A stretch of 64,000 nt of DNA from Janthinobacterium fluminis (GCF_028595325.1 NZ_JAQQXR010000006.1:310001-374000), one strand, 5' to 3'. Shown: positions 9,006 through 18,324, counted from the first letter of the stretch. The notes: generated from the sequence alone by a model not told the origin. Numbers and translations: made by a program.

Positions 9006-10253
9006 TTAGCTGATGTAATTGAACAGCGACAGATTCGACATGCTGGTGAAGGATTTCTGCGCCGCCTGCAAGGTCGTCTGCTGCTGCGTGAACAGCGAGA
9101 TCGCCTTGACGACGTCAAGGTCCTGCAAGTCCGACAAGGTCGTCGCGTACTGCAAGTCGAGGTCTTCGCCCGAGCTTTCCAGATAATCGATTTCCTTCAT
9201 CCGCGCCCCCACCTCGGAACGCACCGACAGGACGTTGTCGTAGGCCGTGTCGAGGATCTTGTGGATGGCGCCCAGGCTGTTGCTCAGGCGCGCCTGGCCG
9301 GCCGCGCCCTCGGCCGGCGAGCGCAGCACGCCCACCAGGTCCTTGATCGTCTTGAACACGGACTCCTTGGCGCTGGGGGCGAGCGTAAACTGGTCGCCGT
9401 TCGCCGGCACGCCCTTGATGTCGAGCTGCATGCCGTCGAAACTGATGGACTGGCCCGCCACATACGGCACCGGCGTGGCCGGGCTCGGCACGGGCACGCC
9501 CAGCGTCGTGTCGGTGACGAGGTAGGTCGTGGTGTTCGTCGGCACGCCCGGCACGACGGTGAAGTCGATCGAATACTGGTGGCCCGTCAGCGCGGCCGGA
9601 TTGGTGACGGTGCCGCCGGAAATGATGCCGGCGCCGCCGCGGCCGTAGTTGCCCGCCGCCGCCGCCGTGACGAAAGTGCCGTTGCCCGTCATATTGCTTT
9701 CAAACACGGTGCTGCCGGCGTCGCTGGTCGGTATCGTCCGGGCCGAGCCGATTTGCAGCACGCGCTGGCCCTGGTCGCCCTGGTAGGTGGCGCCCGTTGC
9801 CGTCGGCGAAAACGGCACCGTCGTCGACTTGAAGCCGGAAAACAGGTAGCCGCCGGCGCCGTCGGCCGTGTTGGCGATGGCCAGCAAATCGTTCAAGCGC
9901 CCCTCCAGCTCGGTCGCCAGCGAGCCGCGGTCGATATCCTTCAGGCCGCCGCTGCCGGCCTTGACGATCAATTCCTGCACGTCCTGTATCAGGTCGCCCG
10001 AGCTTTTCAGCGCCAGCTCCTCTTGCGACAGGAAATTCCTCGCGTTCGAGCGGTTCGTCACGAATTGCGTGTTGATCGATTGCGACTGCAAGACCTCCAG
10101 CGCGCGCGAGCTGGCGATCGGGTCGTCGGCCGGCGTCAGGTTGCGGCGGTTGGTCGACAATTGCTGCTGGCTGCGGGTCAGCGCCGCCTGCAGATTGTTG
10201 ATCTGGGTGCTGCCGATGTCGAATGTCGACTTGGTGCTGATGCGCATGCTCAT
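9006..10253 (-). CDS. flgL: FlgL, hook-filament junction protein (HAP3)
   Basis: A 415-aa junction protein between hook and filament. The flagellin-like N-terminal helix is visible (RISTKSTFDIGSTQINNLQ, then NLTPADDPIASSRALEVLQ) and so is the C-terminal helix (SLFTQQQTTLQAAQKSF). The middle is a variable surface domain rich in Gly, Thr and Pro, which makes it longer than the 317-aa E. coli protein. It lies 47 bases downstream of flgK and is probably cotranscribed from the sigma-28 promoter before flgK. Confidence 0.94.
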   Translation of the reverse strand: MSMRISTKSTFDIGSTQINNLQAALTRSQQQLSTNRRNLTPADDPIASSRALEVLQSQSINTQFVTNRSNARNFLSQEELALKSSGDLIQDVQELIVKAGSGGLKDIDRGSLATELEGRLNDLLAIANTADGAGGYLFSGFKSTTVPFSPTATGATYQGDQGQRVLQIGSARTIPTSDAGSTVFESNMTGNGTFVTAAAAGNYGRGGAGIISGGTVTNPAALTGHQYSIDFTVVPGVPTNTTTYLVTDTTLGVPVPSPATPVPYVAGQSISFDGMQLDIKGVPANGDQFTLAPSAKESVFKTIKDLVGVLRSPAEGAAGQARLSNSLGAIHKILDTAYDNVLSVRSEVGARMKEIDYLESSGEDLDLQYATTLSDLQDLDVVKAISLFTQQQTTLQAAQKSFTSMSNLSLFNYIS

Positions 10254-10300
10254 GCTACTTCCTTCCCGTCGGGCGCGGCGCGGGCCGCGCCCCGATACAA

Positions 10301-12265
10301 TTAACGTCCGATGGCGATGATGACGTCGAACAGGGTGCCGGCGATTTGCATCACCTTGCCGTTGGCCTGGTAGGCTTGCTGGTAGCGCAACAGGTTGGCC
10401 GCCTCCTCGTCGAGGTTGACGCCGGAAATCGACTGTTGCTGCCCTTCCGTCTGCTGCAGCAGGGCCATGCTGGCCAGGCCGTTGATCTGGGTTTCCCGCG
10501 TTTTATTGCCGACGAAACTGACCGCCTCGGCGTACGCGCCCTGGTAGGTGGCCTTGCCGCCGTCCAGGATATTCTTCGTCTGCAAGCCGCCCAGCAAAGC
10601 CATATTGCGGTTGTCGCCCACGCCGCTGATGTTGGGCGCGACGCTGAACTTGTCCAGGTCGCCCGGCGTGCCGCTGATGGCCAGCGTGATGCCGCCGAAG
10701 CTGATTTCCGAGCCGCTGGTGTAGGGGATGCTGGCCGTGCCGGCCGGATAGGTCGTCGGCACGCCGGCCGTCGTCACCGTGATCGCCTGCGTCGGCGGGA
10801 AGCCCGACAGCGAGTTCGTGCCCTTGGCGTAGGTCAGCGTCACCGGCCCCGCCAGCGCGTTGCCCGGCGTCAGGTAATTCTGGTCCACGGAACCGGGGGT
10901 GATTTTGCCGTTGCCCGTGTTGCTCGTCGGCACGCTGGTGCTGATGGGCGCGGCGGCGGCGATCTTGGCGCGGTCCGTGACCAGCACATTGAAACCGAAG
11001 GCGCCGTTGACGGTCGGCTTGACGACGAAGTTGTCGCCCTCGGCGGCGGCGCCGGCCACGGAGAAGTCGACCCCGTCTATGGTCTGCGGCACCGTCTGCG
11101 GATACGGGCTGATGTCGGTCTTGACGCCGTCGGACAGGCGCGTGACGGTGAACTTGGTGCCGTCGTAGCGCACGCCGTAGTCGCTCGTCGTCAACTTGGT
11201 GGGGTCGCTGACCGTGGCCGACACGGCCGTCGTGCTGGTCGGGTTGTTGCGGTAGTCGGCCTGGATCACCGGCGGCGCGACGTTGAAGAAGTCCGTGCCC
11301 AGCGCGCCGTTCTGGTCCTGGCCCAGCTTGTGCTGGGCGTTGAAGGTGCTGGCCAGCGTCACGGCGACGCGGCCCAGCGAATTTTGCACGCGGTCCAGCG
11401 TGCCGGAGCGGAACTCCATCAAGCCGCCCAGCGAGCCGCCGCTCAAGGCGTTTTCCGGCAGCACCAAGGTGCGGGTTCCCGTCACATAGGCCACCTCGAC
11501 CCTGGTGGGGTCCGTCAGCGACGCCGCCGCCACCAACTGGAAGGGCCGCACGCCGACGACCAGGGGCTGGCCGTTGCCGATCGACACAGTCAAGCTGTTG
11601 TTATCGCCCGGCATGACGGTGGCCTTGACGTACTTGTTCAATTCATTGACGAGCTGGTCGCGCTGGTCCAGCAAGTCGTTCGGCATATTGCTCTCGCCCA
11701 CGGCAAGGTTGCCGATCGACTCGTTCAGCTTGGCGATCTGGCTGGCGTAGGAATTGATGACGGAAATATTCGACGTGATCTCGGAATTGACGCCGTTGCC
11801 GATTTCCGACAGGCGCGCGCTCAAACCCTGGAAGCGCGAGGCCAGCGAATCGGCCGTCGACAACAGCGCCTGGCGCGAGGCCACCGAGGCCGGATTCGCG
11901 CTGACATCCTGCACGCCCTTGAAAAAATCTTGCAGCGCCGGCGACAGGCCGGCCGTCGGGTCGGCCATCAAATTGTCGATCTGGCTGATCTGCTTATAGT
12001 AGGTGTCGAGCGAGCTGGTGCCGGCCTGGGCGGCGCGCACCTGGCCGGCGACGAAATTGTCGTAGACGCGCTTGATCTGCGACACCTCGGTGCCGGTGCC
12101 GATGAAACCGTTGCCGGCCTGGTTGGGCGTGGCGTTCTGCTGCAGCACCGTCTGGCGGCTGTAACCGGCCACGTTGGCGTTGGTAATATTGTGCCCGGTC
12201 GTCGCCAAGCCAACTTGCGCCGCAAGCAAACCGCTTTTGCCGATACTGAGAAGATTGATGGACAT
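10301..12265 (-). CDS. flgK: FlgK, hook-filament junction protein (HAP1)
   Basis: A 654-aa junction protein capping the hook. The conserved N-terminus (LLSIGKSGLLAAQVGLATTG, then HNITNANVAGYSRQTVLQ) and the C-terminus (SGVNLDEEAANLLRYQQAYQ) are clear. The centre holds beta-rich surface domains with two copies of a G-x-x-F/L...GDxF-type motif also present in FlgL. A sigma-28 type promoter sits 33 bases upstream, in the flgJ-flgK gap, giving late (class 3) expression independent of the upstream flg operon. Confidence 0.95.
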   Translation of the reverse strand: MSINLLSIGKSGLLAAQVGLATTGHNITNANVAGYSRQTVLQQNATPNQAGNGFIGTGTEVSQIKRVYDNFVAGQVRAAQAGTSSLDTYYKQISQIDNLMADPTAGLSPALQDFFKGVQDVSANPASVASRQALLSTADSLASRFQGLSARLSEIGNGVNSEITSNISVINSYASQIAKLNESIGNLAVGESNMPNDLLDQRDQLVNELNKYVKATVMPGDNNSLTVSIGNGQPLVVGVRPFQLVAAASLTDPTRVEVAYVTGTRTLVLPENALSGGSLGGLMEFRSGTLDRVQNSLGRVAVTLASTFNAQHKLGQDQNGALGTDFFNVAPPVIQADYRNNPTSTTAVSATVSDPTKLTTSDYGVRYDGTKFTVTRLSDGVKTDISPYPQTVPQTIDGVDFSVAGAAAEGDNFVVKPTVNGAFGFNVLVTDRAKIAAAAPISTSVPTSNTGNGKITPGSVDQNYLTPGNALAGPVTLTYAKGTNSLSGFPPTQAITVTTAGVPTTYPAGTASIPYTSGSEISFGGITLAISGTPGDLDKFSVAPNISGVGDNRNMALLGGLQTKNILDGGKATYQGAYAEAVSFVGNKTRETQINGLASMALLQQTEGQQQSISGVNLDEEAANLLRYQQAYQANGKVMQIAGTLFDVIIAIGR

Positions 12266-12297
12266 GGTGTACTTACTCTGAGGTGCTGTCTGTGTAA

Positions 12298-12324
12298 TTT
12301 ACGGCACAAGCGCCGAAAACTTGA
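12298..12324 (-). promoter_or_regulatory. Candidate sigma-28 (FliA) promoter of flgKL
   Basis: Read on the minus strand, TCAAGTTT (12324-12317) is followed by an 11-base spacer and GCCGTAAA (12305-12298). The consensus is TAAAGTTT-N11-GCCGATAA, so 13 of 16 positions match with exact spacing. It lies in the 63-base flgJ-flgK gap, 33 bases from the flgK ATG. flgKL are known FliA targets in enteric bacteria, and fliA is encoded in this window. Confidence 0.7.
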
Positions 12325-12328
12325 AGGT

Positions 12329-13225
12329 CTAACCGACCAGGGAATGCTTGATGATGCGCGTCAGCTTGCTGGCGTAGTGCGGATCGGTCGCATAACCGGC
12401 CCGCTGCAAGCCGTGGGCGAAGCTGCTGGCGTCGCCGGCGCTGGCCAACACCTTCTCATAGCGCTTGTTATTAGTTAGCAACTTTGCATAATCCTTGAAG
12501 CTGTCCGCGTAGGAATCGTAGGCGCGGAATTTCTCCGTGCGGGTCTGCGGCACGCCGTTCACATACTCCGTCGTGACCGCTTCGGCAACCTTGCCCTTCC
12601 ACTCGGGGCCGGCCTTGATGCCGAACAGATTGTTGCTGGCGACGCCGTCGCGGCCCTTGATCTCGCGCTTGCCCCAGCCGCTCTCCAGGGCGGCCTGGCC
12701 CAGCATGAACTTGGCCGGGATGCCGGTGGCGCGGCTGGCCTCCTCGGCGTGTCCGCCCAGCTTCTCCTGGAAGGCGCGCACATGCGGCGCCTGGCCGCCG
12801 GCGCCGGCGGCCGGCTTGACGGCCGGCGCGCCCGCGCCCTGCTGCTGGCGGAACGCTTCCAGCGCCGCCGCCATGCTGGCCGCCCGCGGCGAGGCCGCCT
12901 CGGCGTCGGCGGCCGGCGCCGCGCCCACCTGCGACAACTGGCGTATCAGCACGTCGGCCAGGCCGGTGCCGCGCTTGGCCAGGTTCTGGCTGGTCTGCTG
13001 GTCCAGCATCGAGGTGTACATCTTGCTCTGCTGGCTATCCATGATGCCGTCCTGCGGCGTCGCCTCGCGCATGCTTTTCATCATCATGTTGAGGAACAAA
13101 GCCTCGAACTGCGTCGCCGCCGTCTTCAGCGCGTCCGGCTCGTTCGCCTTGGCGGACTGGCGCAAGTCGTTCATGCCCTTGAGGTCGAAGGCGGTCTTGC
13201 TGGAGAGGTCGGTTTGGCTGATCAT
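12329..13225 (-). CDS. flgJ: FlgJ, rod cap and peptidoglycan hydrolase
   Basis: A 298-aa two-domain protein. The N-terminal rod-capping domain has EALFLNMMMKSMREATPQDG (about 42-61). The C-terminal glucosaminidase-type domain starts near residue 150, with ASRATGIPAKFMLGQAALES (catalytic Glu in ALESGWG) and NNLFGIKAG. It drills the peptidoglycan for the rod in the periplasm. A low-complexity Ala-rich linker joins the halves. Unlike many alpha- and epsilon-proteobacterial forms it keeps the hydrolase domain. Confidence 0.95.
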   Translation of the reverse strand: MISQTDLSSKTAFDLKGMNDLRQSAKANEPDALKTAATQFEALFLNMMMKSMREATPQDGIMDSQQSKMYTSMLDQQTSQNLAKRGTGLADVLIRQLSQVGAAPAADAEAASPRAASMAAALEAFRQQQGAGAPAVKPAAGAGGQAPHVRAFQEKLGGHAEEASRATGIPAKFMLGQAALESGWGKREIKGRDGVASNNLFGIKAGPEWKGKVAEAVTTEYVNGVPQTRTEKFRAYDSYADSFKDYAKLLTNNKRYEKVLASAGDASSFAHGLQRAGYATDPHYASKLTRIIKHSLVG

Positions 13226-13234
13226 CGCGTGCCC

Positions 13235-14359
13235 TTAGATAATTTCAAGTTCGGCGCGCAGGGAACCGGCGGCCTTCATCGCTTGCAGGATGGCCAGCAA
13301 GTCTTGCGGCGAGGCGCCGATGGCGTTGAGCGCCTTGACGACCTCGGCCAGCGAGGCGCCCGCCTTGAGCAACAAGACCTTGCCGGCATCCTTCTTGATG
13401 TCGATCTGCGCGCTCTGCGTGACGACGGTCTGGCCGCCCGACAGCGGGTTCGGCTGGCTGACCTGGGAATCGACGCCGATGCTGACGGACAGGTTGCCGT
13501 GCGAAATCGCGCAACTGTCCAGCGTGACGGCCTGGTTCATCACCACCGAGCCGGTGCGGGCGTTCATGATGACCTTCGCCGCCATCTGCGCCGGACTGAC
13601 GTTCAAGGCTTCCAGCGCGCCGAGGAAGGCGACGCGCTGGTCGCTGCCGCTGGGCGACTGCACGCGGATGACGCGGCCGTCCAGGGCCGCCGCCGTGCCG
13701 CTGCCGAACTGGTTGTTAATCGCCTGCACCACCCGGCTGGCCGTGGAAAAGTCCGTCGTGTTCAACTCCAGGCGTATCGTGTTGTTCTCGCCCAGCGCCG
13801 AGGCGACGGCGCGCTCGACCGTGGCGCCGCCGGAAATGCGCCCCACGCTCAAGTGGTTGATCTGCACGGAGCTGCCGGCCGCCTGGGCGCCGACGCCGCC
13901 GACGAGGATATTGCCCTGCGCCATGCCGTAAATCTGCCCGTCGGCGCCCTTCAGCGGCGTCATCAGCAAAGTGCCGCCGCGCAAGCTCTTGGCGTTGCCC
14001 ATGGACGAGACTGTGACGTCGAGCAACTGGCCGGGCTGGGCGAAGGCCGGCAGCGCCGTCGTCACCATCACGGCGGCGACGTTCTTCAATTGCAGGCTGG
14101 TGCCCTGGGGCAGGTTGACACCCAGTTGCTGCAGCATCGACACCACGCTTTGCACGGTAAACGGGGTTTGCGTGGTCTGGTCGCCGCTGCCGTCGAGGCC
14201 GACGACGAGGCCGTAGCCCATCAACTGGTTTTGCCGCACGCCGGCGACGCTGGCCAGGTCTTTCAGGCGCTCGGCTTGGGCGCCGGCCGGCAGCAGCGCG
14301 GCGCCGCACAACAGCAGCGCGGACAGGGCGCGCGCCAGGGGGGAAGTCGGGGTCGCCAT
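13235..14359 (-). CDS. flgI: FlgI, flagellar P-ring protein
   Basis: A 374-aa periplasmic protein that forms the P-ring around the rod. It has a signal peptide (about residues 8-29, ending in GAQA) and the conserved mature N-terminus ERLKDLASVAGVRQNQLMGY. GLVVGLDGSGDQT is also visible, as is the C-terminal APAT-like region with LLAILQAMKAAGSLRAELEI. It needs FlgA for assembly, and flgA lies in the same locus. The gene sits 2 bases after flgH. Confidence 0.96.
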   Translation of the reverse strand: MATPTSPLARALSALLLCGAALLPAGAQAERLKDLASVAGVRQNQLMGYGLVVGLDGSGDQTTQTPFTVQSVVSMLQQLGVNLPQGTSLQLKNVAAVMVTTALPAFAQPGQLLDVTVSSMGNAKSLRGGTLLMTPLKGADGQIYGMAQGNILVGGVGAQAAGSSVQINHLSVGRISGGATVERAVASALGENNTIRLELNTTDFSTASRVVQAINNQFGSGTAAALDGRVIRVQSPSGSDQRVAFLGALEALNVSPAQMAAKVIMNARTGSVVMNQAVTLDSCAISHGNLSVSIGVDSQVSQPNPLSGGQTVVTQSAQIDIKKDAGKVLLLKAGASLAEVVKALNAIGASPQDLLAILQAMKAAGSLRAELEII

Positions 14360-14361
14360 GA

Positions 14362-15012
14362 TCAGAACGGCAACAGGCTGAGGAAGAAGCGCGACGCCAT
14401 CGAGGCCATTTCCGCGCGGTCGACCTGGCTGTTGGTGCGGTACTCGACGCGGGCGTCGGCCACCTGGGTCGACAAGACCTGGTTGCCGGTGGCGATGGTG
14501 TCCGGGCTGACCATGCCGGAGAAGCGGATGAACTCGACGCCCTTGTTCATCGCCACCTGCTTCTCGCCGGCGACGATCAGGTTACCGTTGGGCAGCACTT
14601 CGACGACGGTCACGCCTATCGTGCCCGTGAAGGCATTGCTGGCCGACTGGTTGGCGCCGTCCGCGTACTTGGTCGCGCCCTCGGCCGTGGCGGTGGCGCC
14701 GAAACGGCTCTGCAGCGGCCCGGCCATGCCGAAATTCACGCTGCCGCTCTTGTTGCCGGAACTCGCGCCGGCCTTCACGGCATTGGTTTTTTCCGTGATC
14801 GTGATGGTGAGCATGTCGCCGACCTGGCGCGCGCGCCTGTCCTCGAAGAAGGGCCGGTAGGCGGCGCTCTGGAAGATCGCGCCGTTCGAGGCCGGCGGCA
14901 GCTCCATCGCCAGCGGGCGCGACGAGGTCGGATGCTGGACGATGGAGGTCGGCACGACGGCGCAGCCGCCCAGGGCGGCCGCCAGGATGAGTAAGGATAT
15001 GCTGTGTTTCAT
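14362..15012 (-). CDS. flgH: FlgH, flagellar L-ring lipoprotein
   Basis: A 216-aa outer-membrane lipoprotein forming the L-ring. The N-terminus is a lipoprotein signal with lipobox LGGC (Cys16). The body carries FlgH signatures: FFEDRRARQVGDMLTITITE and the C-terminal FSGMVSPDTIATGNQVLSTQ. The ATG has an AGGTTCC-type site upstream. It lies between flgG and flgI, as in the canonical operon. Confidence 0.96.
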   Translation of the reverse strand: MKHSISLLILAAALGGCAVVPTSIVQHPTSSRPLAMELPPASNGAIFQSAAYRPFFEDRRARQVGDMLTITITEKTNAVKAGASSGNKSGSVNFGMAGPLQSRFGATATAEGATKYADGANQSASNAFTGTIGVTVVEVLPNGNLIVAGEKQVAMNKGVEFIRFSGMVSPDTIATGNQVLSTQVADARVEYRTNSQVDRAEMASMASRFFLSLLPF

Positions 15013-15062
15013 GGAACCTCCGCTGCCGCCCGCGGACGGGGCGGCAAGCTATGTGATGGGGA

Positions 15063-15845
15063 TTACAGCTGGCTGAGCTTCTGCAGCATCTGGTCGGACG
15101 TCGAGATGGCCTTGCTGTTGATCTCGTAGGCGCGCTGGGTCTGTATCATATTCACCATTTCCTCGGCCACGTTGACGTTCGACGCCTCGATATAACCCTG
15201 CATCAGCACCCCGGTGCCATTGGTGCCGGGCGTGTTGGTCTGGGCCGCGCCGGACGCGCCCGTTTCCACGTACAGGTTCTCGCCCTTCGATTCCAGGCCG
15301 GCCGGATTGACGAAGGTGGTCAGTTGCAGCGAGCCGATCTGCGACGGCGCCACCGTGTCCGGCAGCTTCACGGAGACGGTGCCGTCGCGCGCCACGGTCA
15401 GCGTCAGCGCGTTGCTGGGCACGGTGATGGCGGGCTGGATGACGAAGCCCTCGGAAGTCACCAACTGGCCGTTGGCGTCCGTCTGGAAGGAGCCGTCGCG
15501 GGTGTAGGCCGTGGTGCCGTCGGGCAGCAAGACCTGGAAGAAGCCGGCGCCGTTGACCATCACGTCCTTCGAGTTGCCGGTCGACTGGGGATTGCCCTGG
15601 GTGTGGATGCGCTCGGTGGCGACGGTGCGCACGCCGGTGCCGATCTGCAAGCCGGACGGCAACTGGGTCTGCTGCGACGACTGCGCGCCGGGCTGGCGCA
15701 CGTTCTGGTACAACAAATCCTCGAACACGGCGCGCGACTTCTTGAAGCCGCCCGTGCTGACGTTGGCCAGATTGTTCGCGATGACGTCCATCTGCGTCTG
15801 CTGCGCCTCCAGACCGGTCTTGGCAATCCATAAGGAACGTATCAT
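15063..15845 (-). CDS. flgG: FlgG, distal rod protein
   Basis: A 260-aa distal rod subunit, the usual length. It carries the rod/hook N-terminal motif [20 protein letters not shown] and the C-terminal helix [20 protein letters not shown]. The signature [20 protein letters not shown] is also present. It acts in the periplasmic driveshaft and sits between flgF and flgH in the minus-strand operon. Confidence 0.97.
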   Translation of the reverse strand: MIRSLWIAKTGLEAQQTQMDVIANNLANVSTGGFKKSRAVFEDLLYQNVRQPGAQSSQQTQLPSGLQIGTGVRTVATERIHTQGNPQSTGNSKDVMVNGAGFFQVLLPDGTTAYTRDGSFQTDANGQLVTSEGFVIQPAITVPSNALTLTVARDGTVSVKLPDTVAPSQIGSLQLTTFVNPAGLESKGENLYVETGASGAAQTNTPGTNGTGVLMQGYIEASNVNVAEEMVNMIQTQRAYEINSKAISTSDQMLQKLSQL

Positions 15846-15914
15846 TTTCTTCTCCGATAACAGCGGCGCACGGCCCGCGACAAATTCTATATGGCCATTA
15901 TGCGCGCCCCGTCA

Positions 15915-16661
15915 TCAATTCAAAGCGAGGATCTGGGTCGCTTTCGCCGCGTTATTCTCGGCATTCTTCATCAAACTCATCTGCGTTTCGAAGGCCCGCG
16001 CCAGGCTGATCATGCTGACCATCGAATCGACCGGGCTGACATTGCTGCCCTCCAGGGCGCCGGAACTGAGCTTGACGAAGGGGTCGGCGTCGGCCGTGCT
16101 GCCATCCTTCAACCGGAACAGGCCGTCGGCGCCGCGCACCAGCGCCTGCTCGGGCGGGTTGACCAGCTTGATGCGCCCCAAGATCGTCGCCGGCCCCGGC
16201 TTGGTATCCGTCGAAATCGTCCCGACGGTGCCGTCGCTGGCGACCGACACCTTGACCTCGGGCGGCACGGCCAGCGGCCCCGTCTCGCCCTCCACCATCA
16301 AGCCGCCCTGGGTTTGCAGCATGCCGTTCTCGTTGATCTTCAGGCTGCCGTTGCGCGTATAGGCTTCCGAGCCGTCGGCCGAGCGCACCACGATCCAGCC
16401 CTTGTTCTGCACGGCCACGTCGAGGTCGCGCCCCGTGTGCAGCATCGGCCCCTGGGCGAAATCGGCGCCCACCGTCGAATCGACGACGAAGCTGCGCGTG
16501 GCCAGCGGCAAATTCTCGGCCACGATGGGCACGGCGCGGAAGGTATTCAACTGGGCGCGGAAACCCGTGCTCGTCGCATTGGCCAGATTGTTCGCCGTCG
16601 TCGCCTGCTGGTCGAGGATATGGCGGGCGCCGGTCATGGCGGTATACACTAAACGGTCCAT
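15915..16661 (-). CDS. flgF: FlgF, proximal rod protein
   Basis: A 248-aa proximal rod protein. The N-terminus MDRLVYTAMTGARHILDQQA followed by ATTANNLANATSTGFRAQ is typical. The C-terminus has the SMISLARAFETQMSLMKNAE helix. The start was set at the ATG at 16661; the open frame extends further upstream only because it reads into the palindromic repeat at 16678-16739. That repeat separates it from flgE. Confidence 0.95.
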   Translation of the reverse strand: MDRLVYTAMTGARHILDQQATTANNLANATSTGFRAQLNTFRAVPIVAENLPLATRSFVVDSTVGADFAQGPMLHTGRDLDVAVQNKGWIVVRSADGSEAYTRNGSLKINENGMLQTQGGLMVEGETGPLAVPPEVKVSVASDGTVGTISTDTKPGPATILGRIKLVNPPEQALVRGADGLFRLKDGSTADADPFVKLSSGALEGSNVSPVDSMVSMISLARAFETQMSLMKNAENNAAKATQILALN

Positions 16662-16677
16662 CTCTACTCTCCTCCAC

Positions 16678-16739
16678 AGCCGGGGACAGACCACCATTTC
16701 CGGGAAATCTTTCCCGGAAATGGTGGTCTGTCCCCGGCT
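16678..16739. repeat. Interspersed palindrome, copy 1 (30-bp perfect arms), between flgE and flgF
   Basis: A perfect 30-bp inverted repeat (16678-16707 and 16710-16739) with a 2-base loop. The outer arms contain GGGGACAGACC. On the plus strand it is followed by a T-tract (16740-16746); on the operon's own strand there is no T-tract after it. It lies directly after the flgE stop, inside the flg operon. Three related copies occur at 21672, 32743 and 40533. Confidence 0.9.
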
Positions 16740-16744
16740 TTTTT

Positions 16745-18292
16745 TTAACGCAGGTTGACCAGGGTTTGCATCACCGAGTCCTGGGTCTTGATCGTCTGCG
16801 CGTTGGCCTGGTAGGCGCGCTGCGCGGTGATCATGTTGACCAGCTCGGCCGTCAGGTCGACGTTCGACACTTCCACCGAGCCGGAGCGCAGGTAGCCGTT
16901 GCCGCCCGTGTTGGGCTCGCCGACCATCGGGCCGCCGGACGCGTAGGTTTCCGTCCAGGCGTTATTGCCCAGCGGCTCCAGGCCGTTCGGGTTGGCGAAG
17001 TCGGCCAGCACGATTTGCGCCAGCGTCGCCGTGCGGCCGTTGCTGTACTTGCCGATGATGAAGCCGTTGGCGTCCGCCTCGAAGGTGTTCAGGGCGCCGC
17101 CGGGGAAGCCGTCCTGGGTGGTGTGCTTTTCGCTGGTGGCCTCGCCGATCTGCGTCGAATTGGTGAAGTCGACCTTCACCGACAGCACCGGGTTGGCGCC
17201 CGTGCCGGGGAAGATCGGCAGGTTGACCGTGATCGGCAGCGTCTGCGGCGTCGGCAGCGCCAGCATGGCCGCCTTGTCCAGGCTGCCGACCGTGTTGAAG
17301 ATCAACTGGCCGGAGCGCTTCGCCGGCACGTTGACGGTGGCCGTGATGGCCGCGTCGATCTGGTCCGGCGTGCGCCCGCCGTTCTGGCCGACGGCGACGG
17401 GGCCGACGTAGCTGGCGGCGATGGCGGCCAGCTGGGCCGGGCTGGCGCCGGCCGCCGTCGCCGCCGCCGTCACGGCCGTGCCCGCCGCCGTGGCATAGGC
17501 CAGCGCCGCCGCCGTCACATTGGCCGGCACCAGCGGCACGGCCGTCACGGCCGTCTGGTAGGCGGCCCGCGCGGCGATCGAGGCCGGGTCCGTCTGCACC
17601 GAGGCCGCCACCTTCAGGCTGGTGACTTCCATGCCGTCGTTGGCCGTGTAGACGTCCCAGGCGTTGACGCCGGTCTTGACATAGAAGGTCGACATGACGT
17701 GGGCATTGCCCAGCGTATCGTAGGTGGTGACCGAGGTTTGCTTGTTCCACGAGGTGCCGTCGGTGGCGCTGAACGGCACCGTCTTCGGCATCTGCGTGTT
17801 CGAATTCAGGTTGATCTGGGTGTCGACGGCCGTCGTCGCCTGCGGCTTCATGTCGGCCTTGTTGATCTGGATGGGCACGGCCGCGCCGGCCAGGATCTTG
17901 CCGGTGGCGTCGGGCATGTAGCCGGTCAGTTGCGCCAGTTGGGCGTTGACGACGAAGCCCGATTTGTCGAGCTGGAACTGGCCGTTGCGCGAGTACTGGA
18001 TGGCGCCGTTGACGGAGGTGCGGAAGAAGCCGGGGCCGGTGATCGAGATGTCGAGCGGGTTGGCCGAGGTTTCCAGATTGCCCTGGGTGAACTGCTGGGC
18101 GATCTGCGACACGGACACGCCGATGCCGGCCGTGTTGCCGCCTATGCCGTTCAGCGAGGTCGCGTAGATGTCGGCGAACTGGGCCTGCGACTGCTTGAAG
18201 CCGACGGTGCTGGAGTTGGCGATGTTGTTGCCGATGACGTCGAGGGATTTGGCTGCGCCGTTCAAGCCGCTGAGACCTTGTTGGAAAGACAT
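16745..18292 (-). CDS. flgE: FlgE, flagellar hook protein with a low-complexity insert
   Basis: A 515-aa hook subunit, longer than the usual about 400 aa. The N-terminal motif DVIGNNIANSSTVGFKQSQ and the C-terminal VDLTAELVNMITAQRAYQAN are canonical, and the gene lies between flgD and flgF. Residues about 229-326 are an Ala/Val/Thr-rich stretch, inserted between TANDGMEVTSLKV and SGQLIFNTVGSLDK, that I do not recognise as part of standard hook domains. The start is the ATG preceding SFQQGLSGLNGAA, with GGAG upstream on the coding strand. Confidence 0.95.
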   Translation of the reverse strand: MSFQQGLSGLNGAAKSLDVIGNNIANSSTVGFKQSQAQFADIYATSLNGIGGNTAGIGVSVSQIAQQFTQGNLETSANPLDISITGPGFFRTSVNGAIQYSRNGQFQLDKSGFVVNAQLAQLTGYMPDATGKILAGAAVPIQINKADMKPQATTAVDTQINLNSNTQMPKTVPFSATDGTSWNKQTSVTTYDTLGNAHVMSTFYVKTGVNAWDVYTANDGMEVTSLKVAASVQTDPASIAARAAYQTAVTAVPLVPANVTAAALAYATAAGTAVTAAATAAGASPAQLAAIAASYVGPVAVGQNGGRTPDQIDAAITATVNVPAKRSGQLIFNTVGSLDKAAMLALPTPQTLPITVNLPIFPGTGANPVLSVKVDFTNSTQIGEATSEKHTTQDGFPGGALNTFEADANGFIIGKYSNGRTATLAQIVLADFANPNGLEPLGNNAWTETYASGGPMVGEPNTGGNGYLRSGSVEVSNVDLTAELVNMITAQRAYQANAQTIKTQDSVMQTLVNLR

Positions 18293-18324
18293 GTGATTCT
18301 CCTGGTAATGGATGGATACGGCGC

